From NCBI RefSeq assembly GCF_018863395.1, contig NZ_JAHKRR010000009.1, forward strand, positions 1 to 64,000: 64,000 bases of DNA, written 5' to 3'. The translations under genes were made by a program, and so were the position numbers. Source of the stretch: Sinomicrobium weinanense. Its GTDB lineage: Bacteria > Bacteroidota > Bacteroidia > Flavobacteriales > Flavobacteriaceae. The notes under the pieces are model-generated. The model was not told the DNA's origin and did no database searches. It saw only the letters and a list, made by a program, of their open reading frames with translations. Position 1 is the stretch's first letter. Every line of letters begins with the position of its first letter. Shown here piece after piece: positions 46,516-54,100 of this stretch.

Positions 46516-46850
46516 ACAAACCAGCCTCTGCCTTTTCTACTCAAGGAGAGTTATACTTTTTAGGGGGGATAATAAGACCTGGCGACTGCCAGGGTTTCAG
46601 GTTTAGGGGGAAAGATGTAATTTTAGTTCATTGGCTTTTTGAGTTTTTATAAAAAACGACATTTAAATATAATCCTTTTTTCCCTGTACAAAAGACATCA
46701 AATGTTACTTTTTGATGAAAAGTATATTATTTTTCTGATATAATAATATGGCAAAATAAGATAAAAAGCAAAAACTTATACCCTGGATTTATAAATCAAG
46801 AGTAATACTTTTCCAATTTTACACTACATCAATAATCTCATAAATAGTTG
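46516..46850 (-). promoter_or_regulatory. Operon C leader and upstream conserved block
   Basis: 46516-46650 is the operon C copy of the leader also found at 35577-35717, with the hairpin CCTGGCGACTGCCAGG at 46578-46593. The block 46765-46850 aligns with 14670-14760 upstream of operon A, including AAGTTTTTG and a GGAAAAGTA motif on the minus strand. Transcription from the upstream block would give a leader of over 400 bases. The exact start site is not defined. Confidence 0.5.
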
Positions 46851-47436
46851 ATTATATACCACATAGATATATATTCATATGCATCATATAGCTAAGCTGA
46901 GATTTTCGAAGGGAAGTGACAAGAATTACCCATACGCCCTCTTAAAACCTCTTTGCCCAGACAGCAAAAGAAATAAACATCAGGTCAAATGCCTTACGGA
47001 AATCCGTAATTCGCTTTCAGAAATTTTATAGCTTCTCTTATTAGACCACAATAAATAGAAAGCAGCCGGTTACTTCCCTCTAAAATAGTGAAGTTTTACA
47101 AAGAAAGGACGGAACTCGCATCCGTATGCCACCGCTTTCTGTCGCGTGAAGTAAAATTACCTTCTCATATCATCAGTGTCCGCCAAAAATGAATCTGCGT
47201 TCTTTGCCCCCTTGTCATGCATCGCTTTCAACACTTTTTTACGGGGTGACGATTTGATTTGGTCCCGATACTTATCGGGATCATGGTATCTCCCTTGTTG
47301 CGCCACCGGATACCTCCGCGTATCTTCAGAAGACCGGGGAACTCACGATAAGCGCATTCTTTTCCGCTTTAAAGCCCGGAAACAGCCATTTAAGGGATTG
47401 CGTATACGCCGGAAGGGGCCCGGTATGCGGCTTACC
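46851..47436. other. Gene-poor region without a recognised feature
   Basis: No convincing gene is present. A 90-codon frame at 47176-47448 has low-quality codon use and no recognisable motif. A small hairpin TCCCGATACTTATCGGGA lies near 47264-47281, and TTACGGAAATCCGTAA near 46992-47007. Confidence 0.4.
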
Positions 47437-47905
47437 CGTTCCTGTTAGCCGTTTACTGGGTTACTTATGAATTCATATACAATTGCTTATGCGGCAAACC
47501 GGGTTGTGTTTGCGGCATAAGCAGTACTGTTGACCGCTTACCGGGTTGCTTATGAAATCATACGTAATTGCTTATGCGGCGAACCGGATTACGTTGGCGG
47601 CCCAAGGTAATGGGTAAACTGCATAAGCAGTTCTGTTAACTGCTTACCGGGTTGCTTATGCAGCAAACCGGGTAACGTTTACGGCTCAAGGGAATGGGTA
47701 AGCTGCATAAGCAGTTCTGTTGACTGCTTACCGGGTTGCTTATGAATTCATATGCAATTCCCTATGCGGCGAACCGGGTTACGTTAACGGCTTAAGGGAA
47801 CGGGTAAGCTGCATAAGCAGTTCTGTTAAAGGCTTAGCAGGCTACTGATGAAATTATACGTAATTGCTTATACGACAAACCGGGTTATGTTAGCGGCGTA
47901 AGGAG
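47437..47905. repeat. Imperfect tandem repeat, unit of about 106 bp with one 84-bp unit
   Basis: The word GCATAAGCAGT(A/T)CTGTT starts at 47515, 47621, 47705 and 47811, giving spacings of 106, 84 and 106. A partial unit precedes the first. Each unit has CTTACCGGGTTGCTTATG and a GCGGC(A/G)AACCGG segment. An 11-base inverted pair, CTGCATAAGCA with TGCTTATGCAG, can fold within the second unit near 47620-47665. No coding frame runs through the array. Confidence 0.75.
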
Positions 47906-48143
47906 ATGGGAATGCGGCAAACCCAACCCGGTTCGGTGTATACGCATGCCCTTATATGGGGCTATTCGGGTTTGTCCGGGAATAAAAACCCCAGTAGTTT
48001 CCACAACCGGGAGCGCTTCCGGATGACCCGGGCAGGATTATAAGAACGATAACCGCTATGACGACCAATTGCAGGTTTCTCTAACAAAGTAAGAGCGTTA
48101 CACCCGTACTGAGTTTATCGAAGTAAACGCTTTTTTAAGATAC

Positions 48144-48174
48144 GCCCTCGTTTTCGTTGCGCTTAAACGTGGGC
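48144..48174. repeat. REP-like hairpin repeat (copy C)
   Basis: The arms GCCCTCGTTT and AAACGTGGGC pair with one mismatch around TCGTTGCGCTT. It carries the flanking CCAGTTG found in other copies. Function unknown. Confidence 0.5.
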
Positions 48175-48260
48175 CAGTTGGTTATTACTCTGTTTTGTTA
48201 TATTGACATCATTAAAAAATAGCGACTCAGAGTAGCATGTATGGTGGGGGCTATAAGGGT

Positions 48261-48293
48261 GGCACTCGTTTCCGTTGCACTCAAACGAGCGCC
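48261..48293. repeat. REP-like hairpin repeat (copy D), overlapping the stop of a gene fragment
   Basis: GGCACTCGTTT pairs with AAACGAGCGCC, ten pairs and one mismatch. The stop codon of the truncated minus-strand frame at 48281-48499 lies inside it, so that frame now ends in the repeat. Confidence 0.6.
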
Positions 48294-48499
48294 AGGTAAA
48301 GTTTCTTTACCGAATATTTTTCAACATACGCCTTCATCATTTCACCCGGTTCTTTCCCCACGGCTTTTTCAATGAGCAGAAATTCATAGGGCTCAGGCGC
48401 ACCGGTATTGAAATAGATATCGGTTAATCGTTGTTTATCTATCCCTGTTTTGGCCTGGATATCCTCAAAAGTGTTATCCCCTTCGAAGTTTTCTCGCAT
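48281..48499 (-). pseudogene. Truncated relative of the small protein at 49343-49843
   Basis: The 72-residue frame matches only the C-terminal third of the neighbouring protein: IAAKTGI/IQAKTGI, IYFRTGSPEAYE/IYFNTGAPEPYE, and LLIEKAVGK in both. Its last residues (KKLYLALV) are read into REP-like hairpin copy D. The 5' two-thirds are missing, so it is a remnant, not a functional gene. Confidence 0.65.
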
Positions 48500-48514
48500 A
48501 AACAGGCCAGAATC

Positions 48515-48542
48515 GGTTCGTTTCTATGGTTCAAATGAGGAC
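48515..48542. repeat. Degenerate REP-like hairpin repeat (copy E)
   Basis: A GGTTCGTTT...AAATGAGGACTGG sequence has the same order of words as the other copies but pairs poorly. It lies just downstream of the ParE/RelE-like toxin gene. Confidence 0.4.
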
Positions 48543-48557
48543 TGGTTGGGAAAAAAA

Positions 48558-48848
48558 TTATGAAGTTTCGGTATTGGCTTTAGTACATATTACATTAAGA
48601 ATATATACAACCCCTTTTTGTTCTTTGTAAAGTATTTTATAGTCCCGAACGATTATCCTTCGATATTCTTGGAATATTTCATCCCGTTGGTACTGTTCGG
48701 CAAATACAATTTCTTTAGAAGCGCCAATAATATCTTTTCTAACAATCCTTCTTGCCGTAGGAATGTCTTTATACCTATAGTCTAAAATAGCGTTGAGAGA
48801 TTCCCTGGCTTGCCTTGTCCAGACCACCTGGGTTATTTTACGGGCCAT
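48558..48848 (-). CDS. ParE/RelE-family toxin of a type II toxin-antitoxin system
   Basis: The 96-residue protein has the compact ParE/RelE pattern: VVWTRQARESLNAILDYRY near the N-terminus, RRIIVRDYKILYKEQKG in the middle and VVYILNVICTKANTE at the end. Members inhibit gyrase (ParE) or cleave mRNA on the ribosome (RelE); the sequence alone does not settle which. Its ATG overlaps the antitoxin stop by one base, the usual toxin-antitoxin coupling. Confidence 0.85.
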   Translation of the reverse strand: MARKITQVVWTRQARESLNAILDYRYKDIPTARRIVRKDIIGASKEIVFAEQYQRDEIFQEYRRIIVRDYKILYKEQKGVVYILNVICTKANTETS

Positions 48849-49087
48849 TAACTTTCTTCTTGTTCAAATTCATCAGCAGATATGTAATCCCCTTGATCTA
48901 TCTGGCTTTCTGCAATATCCAATGCCATTTTGTACTCCTGGCGTGTCATCGGAGACCCATCCGGATGGTAAGCAACAACCTCATTCTTGAAATAGCCTTC
49001 ATAAAGTGCATCCACCATCTGTAAAAACCGTATATCTACAGTCTTTATGGATCGTTTCCACTTTTCTCTTAACTCTAATGCTCCCAT
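48848..49087 (-). CDS. Antitoxin partner of the ParE/RelE-like toxin
   Basis: I chose the ATG at 49085-49087 (MGALELREKWKRSI) because the longer frame would start at 49108, inside the promoter element at 49106-49113. The 79-residue acidic product begins with a helix-rich segment common in antitoxins of this group. It ends with a flexible, glutamate-rich tail (YISADEFEQEES) that would wrap the toxin. It is first in the two-gene operon, as expected for an antitoxin. Confidence 0.8.
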   Translation of the reverse strand: MGALELREKWKRSIKTVDIRFLQMVDALYEGYFKNEVVAYHPDGSPMTRQEYKMALDIAESQIDQGDYISADEFEQEES

Positions 49088-49105
49088 AATAGTAGTATTA
49101 TATAT

Positions 49106-49113
49106 CAAATATA
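49106..49113 (-). promoter_or_regulatory. Promoter -7 element of the toxin-antitoxin operon (TATATTTG)
   Basis: On the minus strand TATATTTG matches the Bacteroidota TAnnTTTG consensus, about 20 bases before the antitoxin start at 49087. A -33 element is not obvious. Confidence 0.55.
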
Positions 49114-49235
49114 CGGTATTTTTAAGGACCTCTCTTTATATACTTTCTTTTTTGATATGTTGCCGTAAATCACAAAAAGAAAACGTGTGTCAATAAGGTG
49201 CTAAAACAGTATTTTACAAACTATTTTTACAATAG

Positions 49236-49268
49236 CCCCTCATTTCCACAGTGTTCAAACGAGGACCA
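49236..49268. repeat. REP-like hairpin repeat (copy F)
   Basis: CCCCTCATTTCC and CAAACGAGGACC form an imperfect hairpin, followed by the family flank CCAGTTGGG. It lies downstream of the minus-strand gene at 49343-49843. Confidence 0.5.
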
Positions 49269-49342
49269 GTTGGGATAATCTCTTTTAGGAGTAAGTCATT
49301 TTCATTCATATTCATATTATAGTGACTTCTTGAAGGCTTGCC

Positions 49343-49843
49343 TTATCTGCTCTTATCTTTATTAAATTTTTCAAACAACTCCCCTGAGTTTTTACCGACT
49401 GCCTTTTCGATTAGCAAGAGTTCATAGGCTTCCGGTGATCCGGTTCTGAAATAGATTTGTTTGATACGACTTAACGGGATTCCTGTTTTGGCAGCAATTT
49501 CTTCGGGTAAGTTTTCACTTTTTTCAAATTGATTCATAAGACTTCCAAACTCGTTCCTTTTAGGTGGGGTATACTTAGTCAGCGTTAAATCTAAATCGGG
49601 GTAAATAATTGTTGTTGCGTTGAGAGCAGTATCGCCAAAACCTTTGTAGAGTTTGTAAAACTTTTTATAAGTTAATCCTTCCCTTTCCCCGTTTTTTAAT
49701 TTGATCAACTCAGATCTTGAAATTATCGACTTGTCAAATAGAAATTTTTCGGAAATATTTAATTCTTTTATTTTTTGTTTGATATACGCGTATGCGTAAT
49801 GTTTAGGCACCTCAATCTCACCCTTTTTATCTTTCGTAAGCAT
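49343..49843 (-). CDS. Small protein with helix-turn-helix-like segments, function unknown
   Basis: The 166-residue protein has two segments that could be helix-turn-helix: LNISEKFLFDKSIISRSELI near residues 33-52 and AAKTGIPLSRIKQIYF near 116-131. These are consistent with an XRE-like DNA-binding role, but I do not recognise the family. A truncated copy of its C-terminal third lies at 48281-48499 on the far side of the toxin-antitoxin pair. It is transcribed away from the structured segment at 49892-50073. It may regulate that segment through the GAACAAGTGTTC inverted repeat at 49880-49891. Confidence 0.55.
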   Translation of the reverse strand: MLTKDKKGEIEVPKHYAYAYIKQKIKELNISEKFLFDKSIISRSELIKLKNGEREGLTYKKFYKLYKGFGDTALNATTIIYPDLDLTLTKYTPPKRNEFGSLMNQFEKSENLPEEIAAKTGIPLSRIKQIYFRTGSPEAYELLLIEKAVGKNSGELFEKFNKDKSR

Positions 49844-49891
49844 TTAAGTAGTTTTCTTTTATTAAAATTTTGATATTTGGAACAAGTGTTC

Positions 49892-49899
49892 TATATTTG
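49892..49899 (+). promoter_or_regulatory. Promoter -7 element (TATATTTG) in front of the structured segment
   Basis: TATATTTG on the plus strand fits the TAnnTTTG consensus and lies about 70 bases before the folded segment at 49967-50073. Directly upstream is the palindromic GAACAAGTGTTC, a possible operator. No protein start follows: the nearest ATG (49918) meets TAA after three codons. Confidence 0.5.
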
Positions 49900-49905
49900 T
49901 TTTAT

Positions 49906-50073
49906 ATTTACTGAAACATGAAGTCTTAAGGACTAAAAAGACATAAAAGAGTCTCCAATATTTCGATTGGTACCCGAAGAGGAGGCGGTGAATGAAAGGC
50001 CTTTCCTTTCAAATAGCTTATATTTGCTTTTTGAGTGGGGATGGCCTCACTGCTGATCGCTTTCGGGTACCAA
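49906..50073 (+). ncRNA. Candidate structured non-coding RNA
   Basis: A perfect 12-base inverted repeat, TTGGTACCCGAA (49967-49978) and TTCGGGTACCAA (50062-50073), would close a domain. Inside it are three further hairpins: GAAAGG/CCTTTC (49994-50010), CAAATA/TATTTG (about 50010-50026) and AGTGGGG/CCTCACT (50034-50051). The 5' end is set from the promoter element at 49892-49899. The minus-strand frame across this region has no coding features. An inverted-repeat mobile element (MITE) is the main alternative. Confidence 0.4.
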
Positions 50074-50544
50074 ATTCGAGAAATGAGTGGTTGGTTTGTG
50101 AGGAATCTTCCCCACTTTTTTATTCCACTTTGGAGATTCGTTTTTAAAACCTTCAAGTATGGAAACGAGAATATCAAGCTACCAAACCCATTATCCCCGC
50201 AACATCGTTGTTGAGATTAAGCGATCATGGGTGTGCACCGTTTTATTCCTATCAATCATAAAGAACATAATTTGTCCACCGGACTAAATGACCAAGAAAC
50301 CTGTCGGATAGCAAAAAGCAAAGGCATTATGCCATGCCGGCCAATCTTTGGCTGCTGTCCATCAGTACCGGCCCCATGCCCATAGAAACATATAGTTTGC
50401 CACAGGATTAAAGACAGCTTAATTTATTAGTTAACTGCAATAGCTATAAAAATACTCTCTTTTGTCCTTCCCTGCAAATAGTATCAATGCTTTCTTATAA
50501 CATGATGGCCGGTTTTATACTTAACACACACTAACACTATCATT
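50074..50544. other. Intergenic region without a recognised feature
   Basis: Two short open frames (about 42 codons from 50160 and about 52 codons from 50227) overlap in different frames and show no family resemblance. They may be remnants of a disrupted gene. No promoter consensus for the downstream SusC operon is evident. Confidence 0.35.
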
Positions 50545-50742
50545 ATGAAAATATCAGGGCAAAAGCTACAACAGCTTCAGCAACAGTGGAGCGCCGAAAT
50601 GACAACCTTTCACGAACTACAACAAACTCATAAAACCCTTAACGAAGAGCTCCGGGAGTGTTTGCAAAAACTTGATGCACTGGCCCTTCGACAGGGCTCA
50701 GGAACCACCTCTCCGGTCAGGCTTGGGGGGCAAAACGTATAA
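50545..50742 (+). CDS. Possible small coiled-coil protein upstream of the SusC gene
   Basis: The 65-residue frame is glutamine- and leucine-rich (SGQKLQQLQQQWSAEM, LNEELRECLQKLDALAL) and would form a coiled coil. It starts with ATG after an AT-rich leader and lies 55 bases before the SusC gene in the same direction. There is no recognised family, and the frame could be chance. Confidence 0.35.
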   Translation: MKISGQKLQQLQQQWSAEMTTFHELQQTHKTLNEELRECLQKLDALALRQGSGTTSPVRLGGQNV

Positions 50743-50797
50743 CCTACAATCTGTAACCCCGCAGGGCTTTTTAGCTAACACTCAAATATAACAAATT

Positions 50798-53700
50798 ATG
50801 AAATACGCGACATTAGCGGGGCTCTCCTGCTGGTGCCCCATATATATTGCCTTAATTTTACTTAGCCTGCCATTACCTCTTTGGGCATCGTTCCCTTTAC
50901 AATCGTCCCCGCAACGCCAAATTACCGGAAAGGTTACAGACGGTAACGGGGAGCCTTTAGGTGGCGTAAATATCATAATACCCGGAAAAGGCAGGGGTAC
51001 CATTTCTGATTTTGACGGCACTTATACCATTCAAGCTACACCTCAGGACACCCTTACCTTTTCTTATGTAGGGTTTAAGAAGGTGGAAATTCCTGTTTCC
51101 AGGCAGGAGATTTTAAATGTACAAATGGAAGAGGATGTGGTTGCTTTGGATGAAGTTGTCTTAAATACAGGTTATCAACAATTACCAAAAGAACGAATCA
51201 ATGGAAGTTTTGTTGTTTTAGATAGTGCACTGATCCAAAGGTCGGTGGCAACCGATGTACTATCGAGACTCAATGGTACGGTTTCAGGATTATTATACTC
51301 GGGAGGATCGCCGGAAATTGTAACCCACAACCCTAACGGAAGAAATCCGGGTATTCTTATCAGGGGCATAAGCACCATAGATCAGAATGTGAGCCGGAGC
51401 CCTCTTATCGTTTTGGATAATTTTCCCTACGAAGGAGAGCTAAGCAATATCAATCCTCATGATATAGAAAGTATCACGGTTTTAAAAGATGCTGCCGCTG
51501 CATCTATCTGGGGAGCCAGATCAGGAAATGGCGTTATTGTGATTACCACCAAAAAAGGAAGAAAAAAAGAAGCGATGCAACTGGATTTCAGCGTTAACTT
51601 TGGCACTGAACAAAAGCCGGACCTATGGTATGATCGTAATTACTTAAGTGCCGGCGATTATATAGATATAGAAACTCATCTTTTTGATCAAGGCTATTTT
51701 AATTCTTATTTACAAAATTCAGTAAGTTACCCTGTGGTTACTCCTGCTGTTGAGATTTTAAATGACTTAAAACAGGGGCATATTAGTAAACAGCAAGCAG
51801 AACAGTCTTTGGGAGTGTTGCGTCATCGAGATGTGAGAAACGACTATGATAAACATATTTATCAGACCGCCCTCAATCAACAATATCATATTGGTTTAAA
51901 GGGGGGAGCAGAGAAAATGACGTATTCTTTTTCTGTGGGGTATGATAAAAACCGGCACAATCTAAAAAGAAACGGATATCAAAGGCTGACCCTCCGTGCA
52001 CTGAACACCTTTAATCCGGTAAAAAACCTTGAAATAACTTTTGGGGTAAACTACAGCAATAATCGAACAGATCGCAATAATCAGTTGAATTTCGGGAGCG
52101 GAATCCAGATTGGAGGATTCACACATTCAGGCATTTATCCTTATGCACAATTTGCAGGTCCGGATGGCACTCATTTGTCTATTGCCAGGGATTACCGAAC
52201 CGGCTTTAAAGAAGAAATGCAGCAAGCGGGGTTTAAATATTGGCAATACCGCCCGTTGGATGAACTATATTTTAGAGAGAATTCTTCTAAAATCAATGAT
52301 CTGTTGATTAAAGGTAGCTTGAAATACCGGATCGCACCTTTTTTAAACGCGGAGGTACTGTATCAAAATGAACGACAGAAGATCAGCAACTACGAGTATT
52401 TTAGTAATGATGCTTATTATACTCGCAATCTTATCAATAGATTCTCGATCTTAAATGATGGAGGCTCCATCACGTATCAGGTTCCTGAGAATGGAGGTGT
52501 TCTAAACGTAGGTGAGTACGACTGGAATTCACATAATTTCCGGGGACAGCTTTCTTTCGACAGTACTTATGGAGATTTACACACTGTTACCACCATTGTC
52601 GGAACCGAGGTCAGGGAACTAAAGACACAGGGCTTTCAGCGTACATCTTACGGTTATGAAAAGCAATTTGGAACGGCATCCACAGCCCTTGACTACTCCA
52701 CGTTCTTACCTACCACACCATCAGGTTCTGCACGGATTCCTGCACCAGACGGAGCTGTACTTGGAAGATTAAATCGTTTTGTGTCGTTGTACGCCAATGT
52801 GGGGTATATTTATGACAATCGTTTATCGGTAACCCTTAGCGGACGCAATGACGGAACAAACTTGTTTGGTGTTAATATTAATCAGAAAATTACACCCTTG
52901 TGGTCCGCTGGGGCAGGGTGGGTTATTAGTAATGAAAATTTCTTCCGGAGTCCGGCTTTGGACTATTTGAAACTCAGATTAACTTATGGGTATAACGGCA
53001 ATGTGTATTATGGTTCCGCCTATACCACAGGAGTCTACCGGTCGAGTTACCTGACAGGACTTCCCGCCATATCAAACTTAACAGCACCCAATCCGGACCT
53101 GCGATGGGAAAAAGTAAAGAACATTAACCTGGGGATCGATTTTAGAACAGCAAAGAATGTGTTGAGCGGAACTTTCGAGCTATATCAGAAAACAGGCGAA
53201 GACTTGGTAGAACCTTATCCGTTGGCACATAATACCGGTTTCAGGGAATCTATGATAAATTCAGCTTCCACAAAGACCCGTGGTATTGATCTTACCCTGA
53301 ATTCAAAAAACATTAACCGATCCTTTAAGTGGAATACGACCTTAATACTCAGTACTGTTAAAGACGAAGTGACCAGGTATGAAGGAGAAGTTGCCAGGTC
53401 TTCCATTCAAACCCGGATGATTGTTGAGGGAAGGCCGTTAAATAGTGTTTTTAGTTACAAATGGATGGGGCTGGACCCGGAAAACGGCGATCCTTTGGGT
53501 TTTCTTAATGAGGCTGTCAGTAAGGATTACGAAGGGATCATCAATAATTTCGAGGCTGATAGTTTAGTGTTTAACGGGTCTTCTATGCCTCAATTTCATG
53601 GGGCCATTCGCAATGATTTTTCTTATAAAGATTTTTCCTTGTCTGTAAATGTTTTGTTTAAAGGCGGATATGTGTTTAGGCGGGCATCAACGAGCCTGAA

Positions 53701-54088
53701 CTATCCCGACCTTATCGACGGTTATGCGAATTCCGATTACGTCCGCCGATGGCAAAAACCCGGTGATGAAAAAAACACAAATGTACCTTCCATAGTTTAC
53801 CCGGCTAATTCCAGAAGAAATACTTTTTATAACTACTCGGAAGTCTTAGTTGAAAAAGGGGATCACATCCGGCTTCAGGATATTCGGGTAGCTTATAATC
53901 TAAAATCCGGTTTGGGAGCATGGTTGCCCTTCCGCTCGTGTAGCATATACACCTACCTAAGCAATATAGGTATTCTCTGGCGGGCTAATGATCTTGGCAT
54001 TGATCCGGACAAAGCTCCGAATATCCCACTGTTACATACCTTACCCAATCCCTTTTCGATGTCCTTTGGGATAAGTGCAAGTTTTTAA
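50798..54088 (+). CDS. SusC/RagA-family TonB-dependent outer-membrane receptor
   Basis: The 1096-residue protein has a signal segment (residues 1-30). A carboxypeptidase-regulatory-like domain follows (ITGKVTDGNGEPLGGVNI, near residues 43-120), then a plug domain with ILIRGISTID and the hallmark ITVLKDAAAASIWGARSGNG near residues 227-246, and a beta-barrel to the C-terminus (FSMSFGISASF). It imports a ligand together with the SusD lipoprotein encoded next. No carbohydrate-active enzyme lies beside it. The thioredoxin-like partner may point to a peptide or metal ligand, but the substrate is unknown. Confidence 0.93.
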   Translation: MKYATLAGLSCWCPIYIALILLSLPLPLWASFPLQSSPQRQITGKVTDGNGEPLGGVNIIIPGKGRGTISDFDGTYTIQATPQDTLTFSYVGFKKVEIPVSRQEILNVQMEEDVVALDEVVLNTGYQQLPKERINGSFVVLDSALIQRSVATDVLSRLNGTVSGLLYSGGSPEIVTHNPNGRNPGILIRGISTIDQNVSRSPLIVLDNFPYEGELSNINPHDIESITVLKDAAAASIWGARSGNGVIVITTKKGRKKEAMQLDFSVNFGTEQKPDLWYDRNYLSAGDYIDIETHLFDQGYFNSYLQNSVSYPVVTPAVEILNDLKQGHISKQQAEQSLGVLRHRDVRNDYDKHIYQTALNQQYHIGLKGGAEKMTYSFSVGYDKNRHNLKRNGYQRLTLRALNTFNPVKNLEITFGVNYSNNRTDRNNQLNFGSGIQIGGFTHSGIYPYAQFAGPDGTHLSIARDYRTGFKEEMQQAGFKYWQYRPLDELYFRENSSKINDLLIKGSLKYRIAPFLNAEVLYQNERQKISNYEYFSNDAYYTRNLINRFSILNDGGSITYQVPENGGVLNVGEYDWNSHNFRGQLSFDSTYGDLHTVTTIVGTEVRELKTQGFQRTSYGYEKQFGTASTALDYSTFLPTTPSGSARIPAPDGAVLGRLNRFVSLYANVGYIYDNRLSVTLSGRNDGTNLFGVNINQKITPLWSAGAGWVISNENFFRSPALDYLKLRLTYGYNGNVYYGSAYTTGVYRSSYLTGLPAISNLTAPNPDLRWEKVKNINLGIDFRTAKNVLSGTFELYQKTGEDLVEPYPLAHNTGFRESMINSASTKTRGIDLTLNSKNINRSFKWNTTLILSTVKDEVTRYEGEVARSSIQTRMIVEGRPLNSVFSYKWMGLDPENGDPLGFLNEAVSKDYEGIINNFEADSLVFNGSSMPQFHGAIRNDFSYKDFSLSVNVLFKGGYVFRRASTSLNYPDLIDGYANSDYVRRWQKPGDEKNTNVPSIVYPANSRRNTFYNYSEVLVEKGDHIRLQDIRVAYNLKSGLGAWLPFRSCSIYTYLSNIGILWRANDLGIDPDKAPNIPLLHTLPNPFSMSFGISASF

Positions 54089-54100
54089 ACAATTATCATT

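Noticed and set aside
47176-47448. A 90-codon plus-strand frame in the gene-poor region
   Set aside because: It has no family resemblance, no plausible start context and an irregular residue composition; I treat it as chance.
47437-47905. CRISPR array
   Set aside because: The units are about 106 bp, imperfect throughout and without distinct spacers; no cas genes are present.
49892-50073. Retron non-coding RNA
   Set aside because: The inverted repeats are suggestive, but no reverse transcriptase gene lies nearby.
49926-50177. An 83-codon minus-strand frame across the folded segment
   Set aside because: It reads through the inverted repeats on the antisense side and shows no protein features; the structure explains the lack of stops better.
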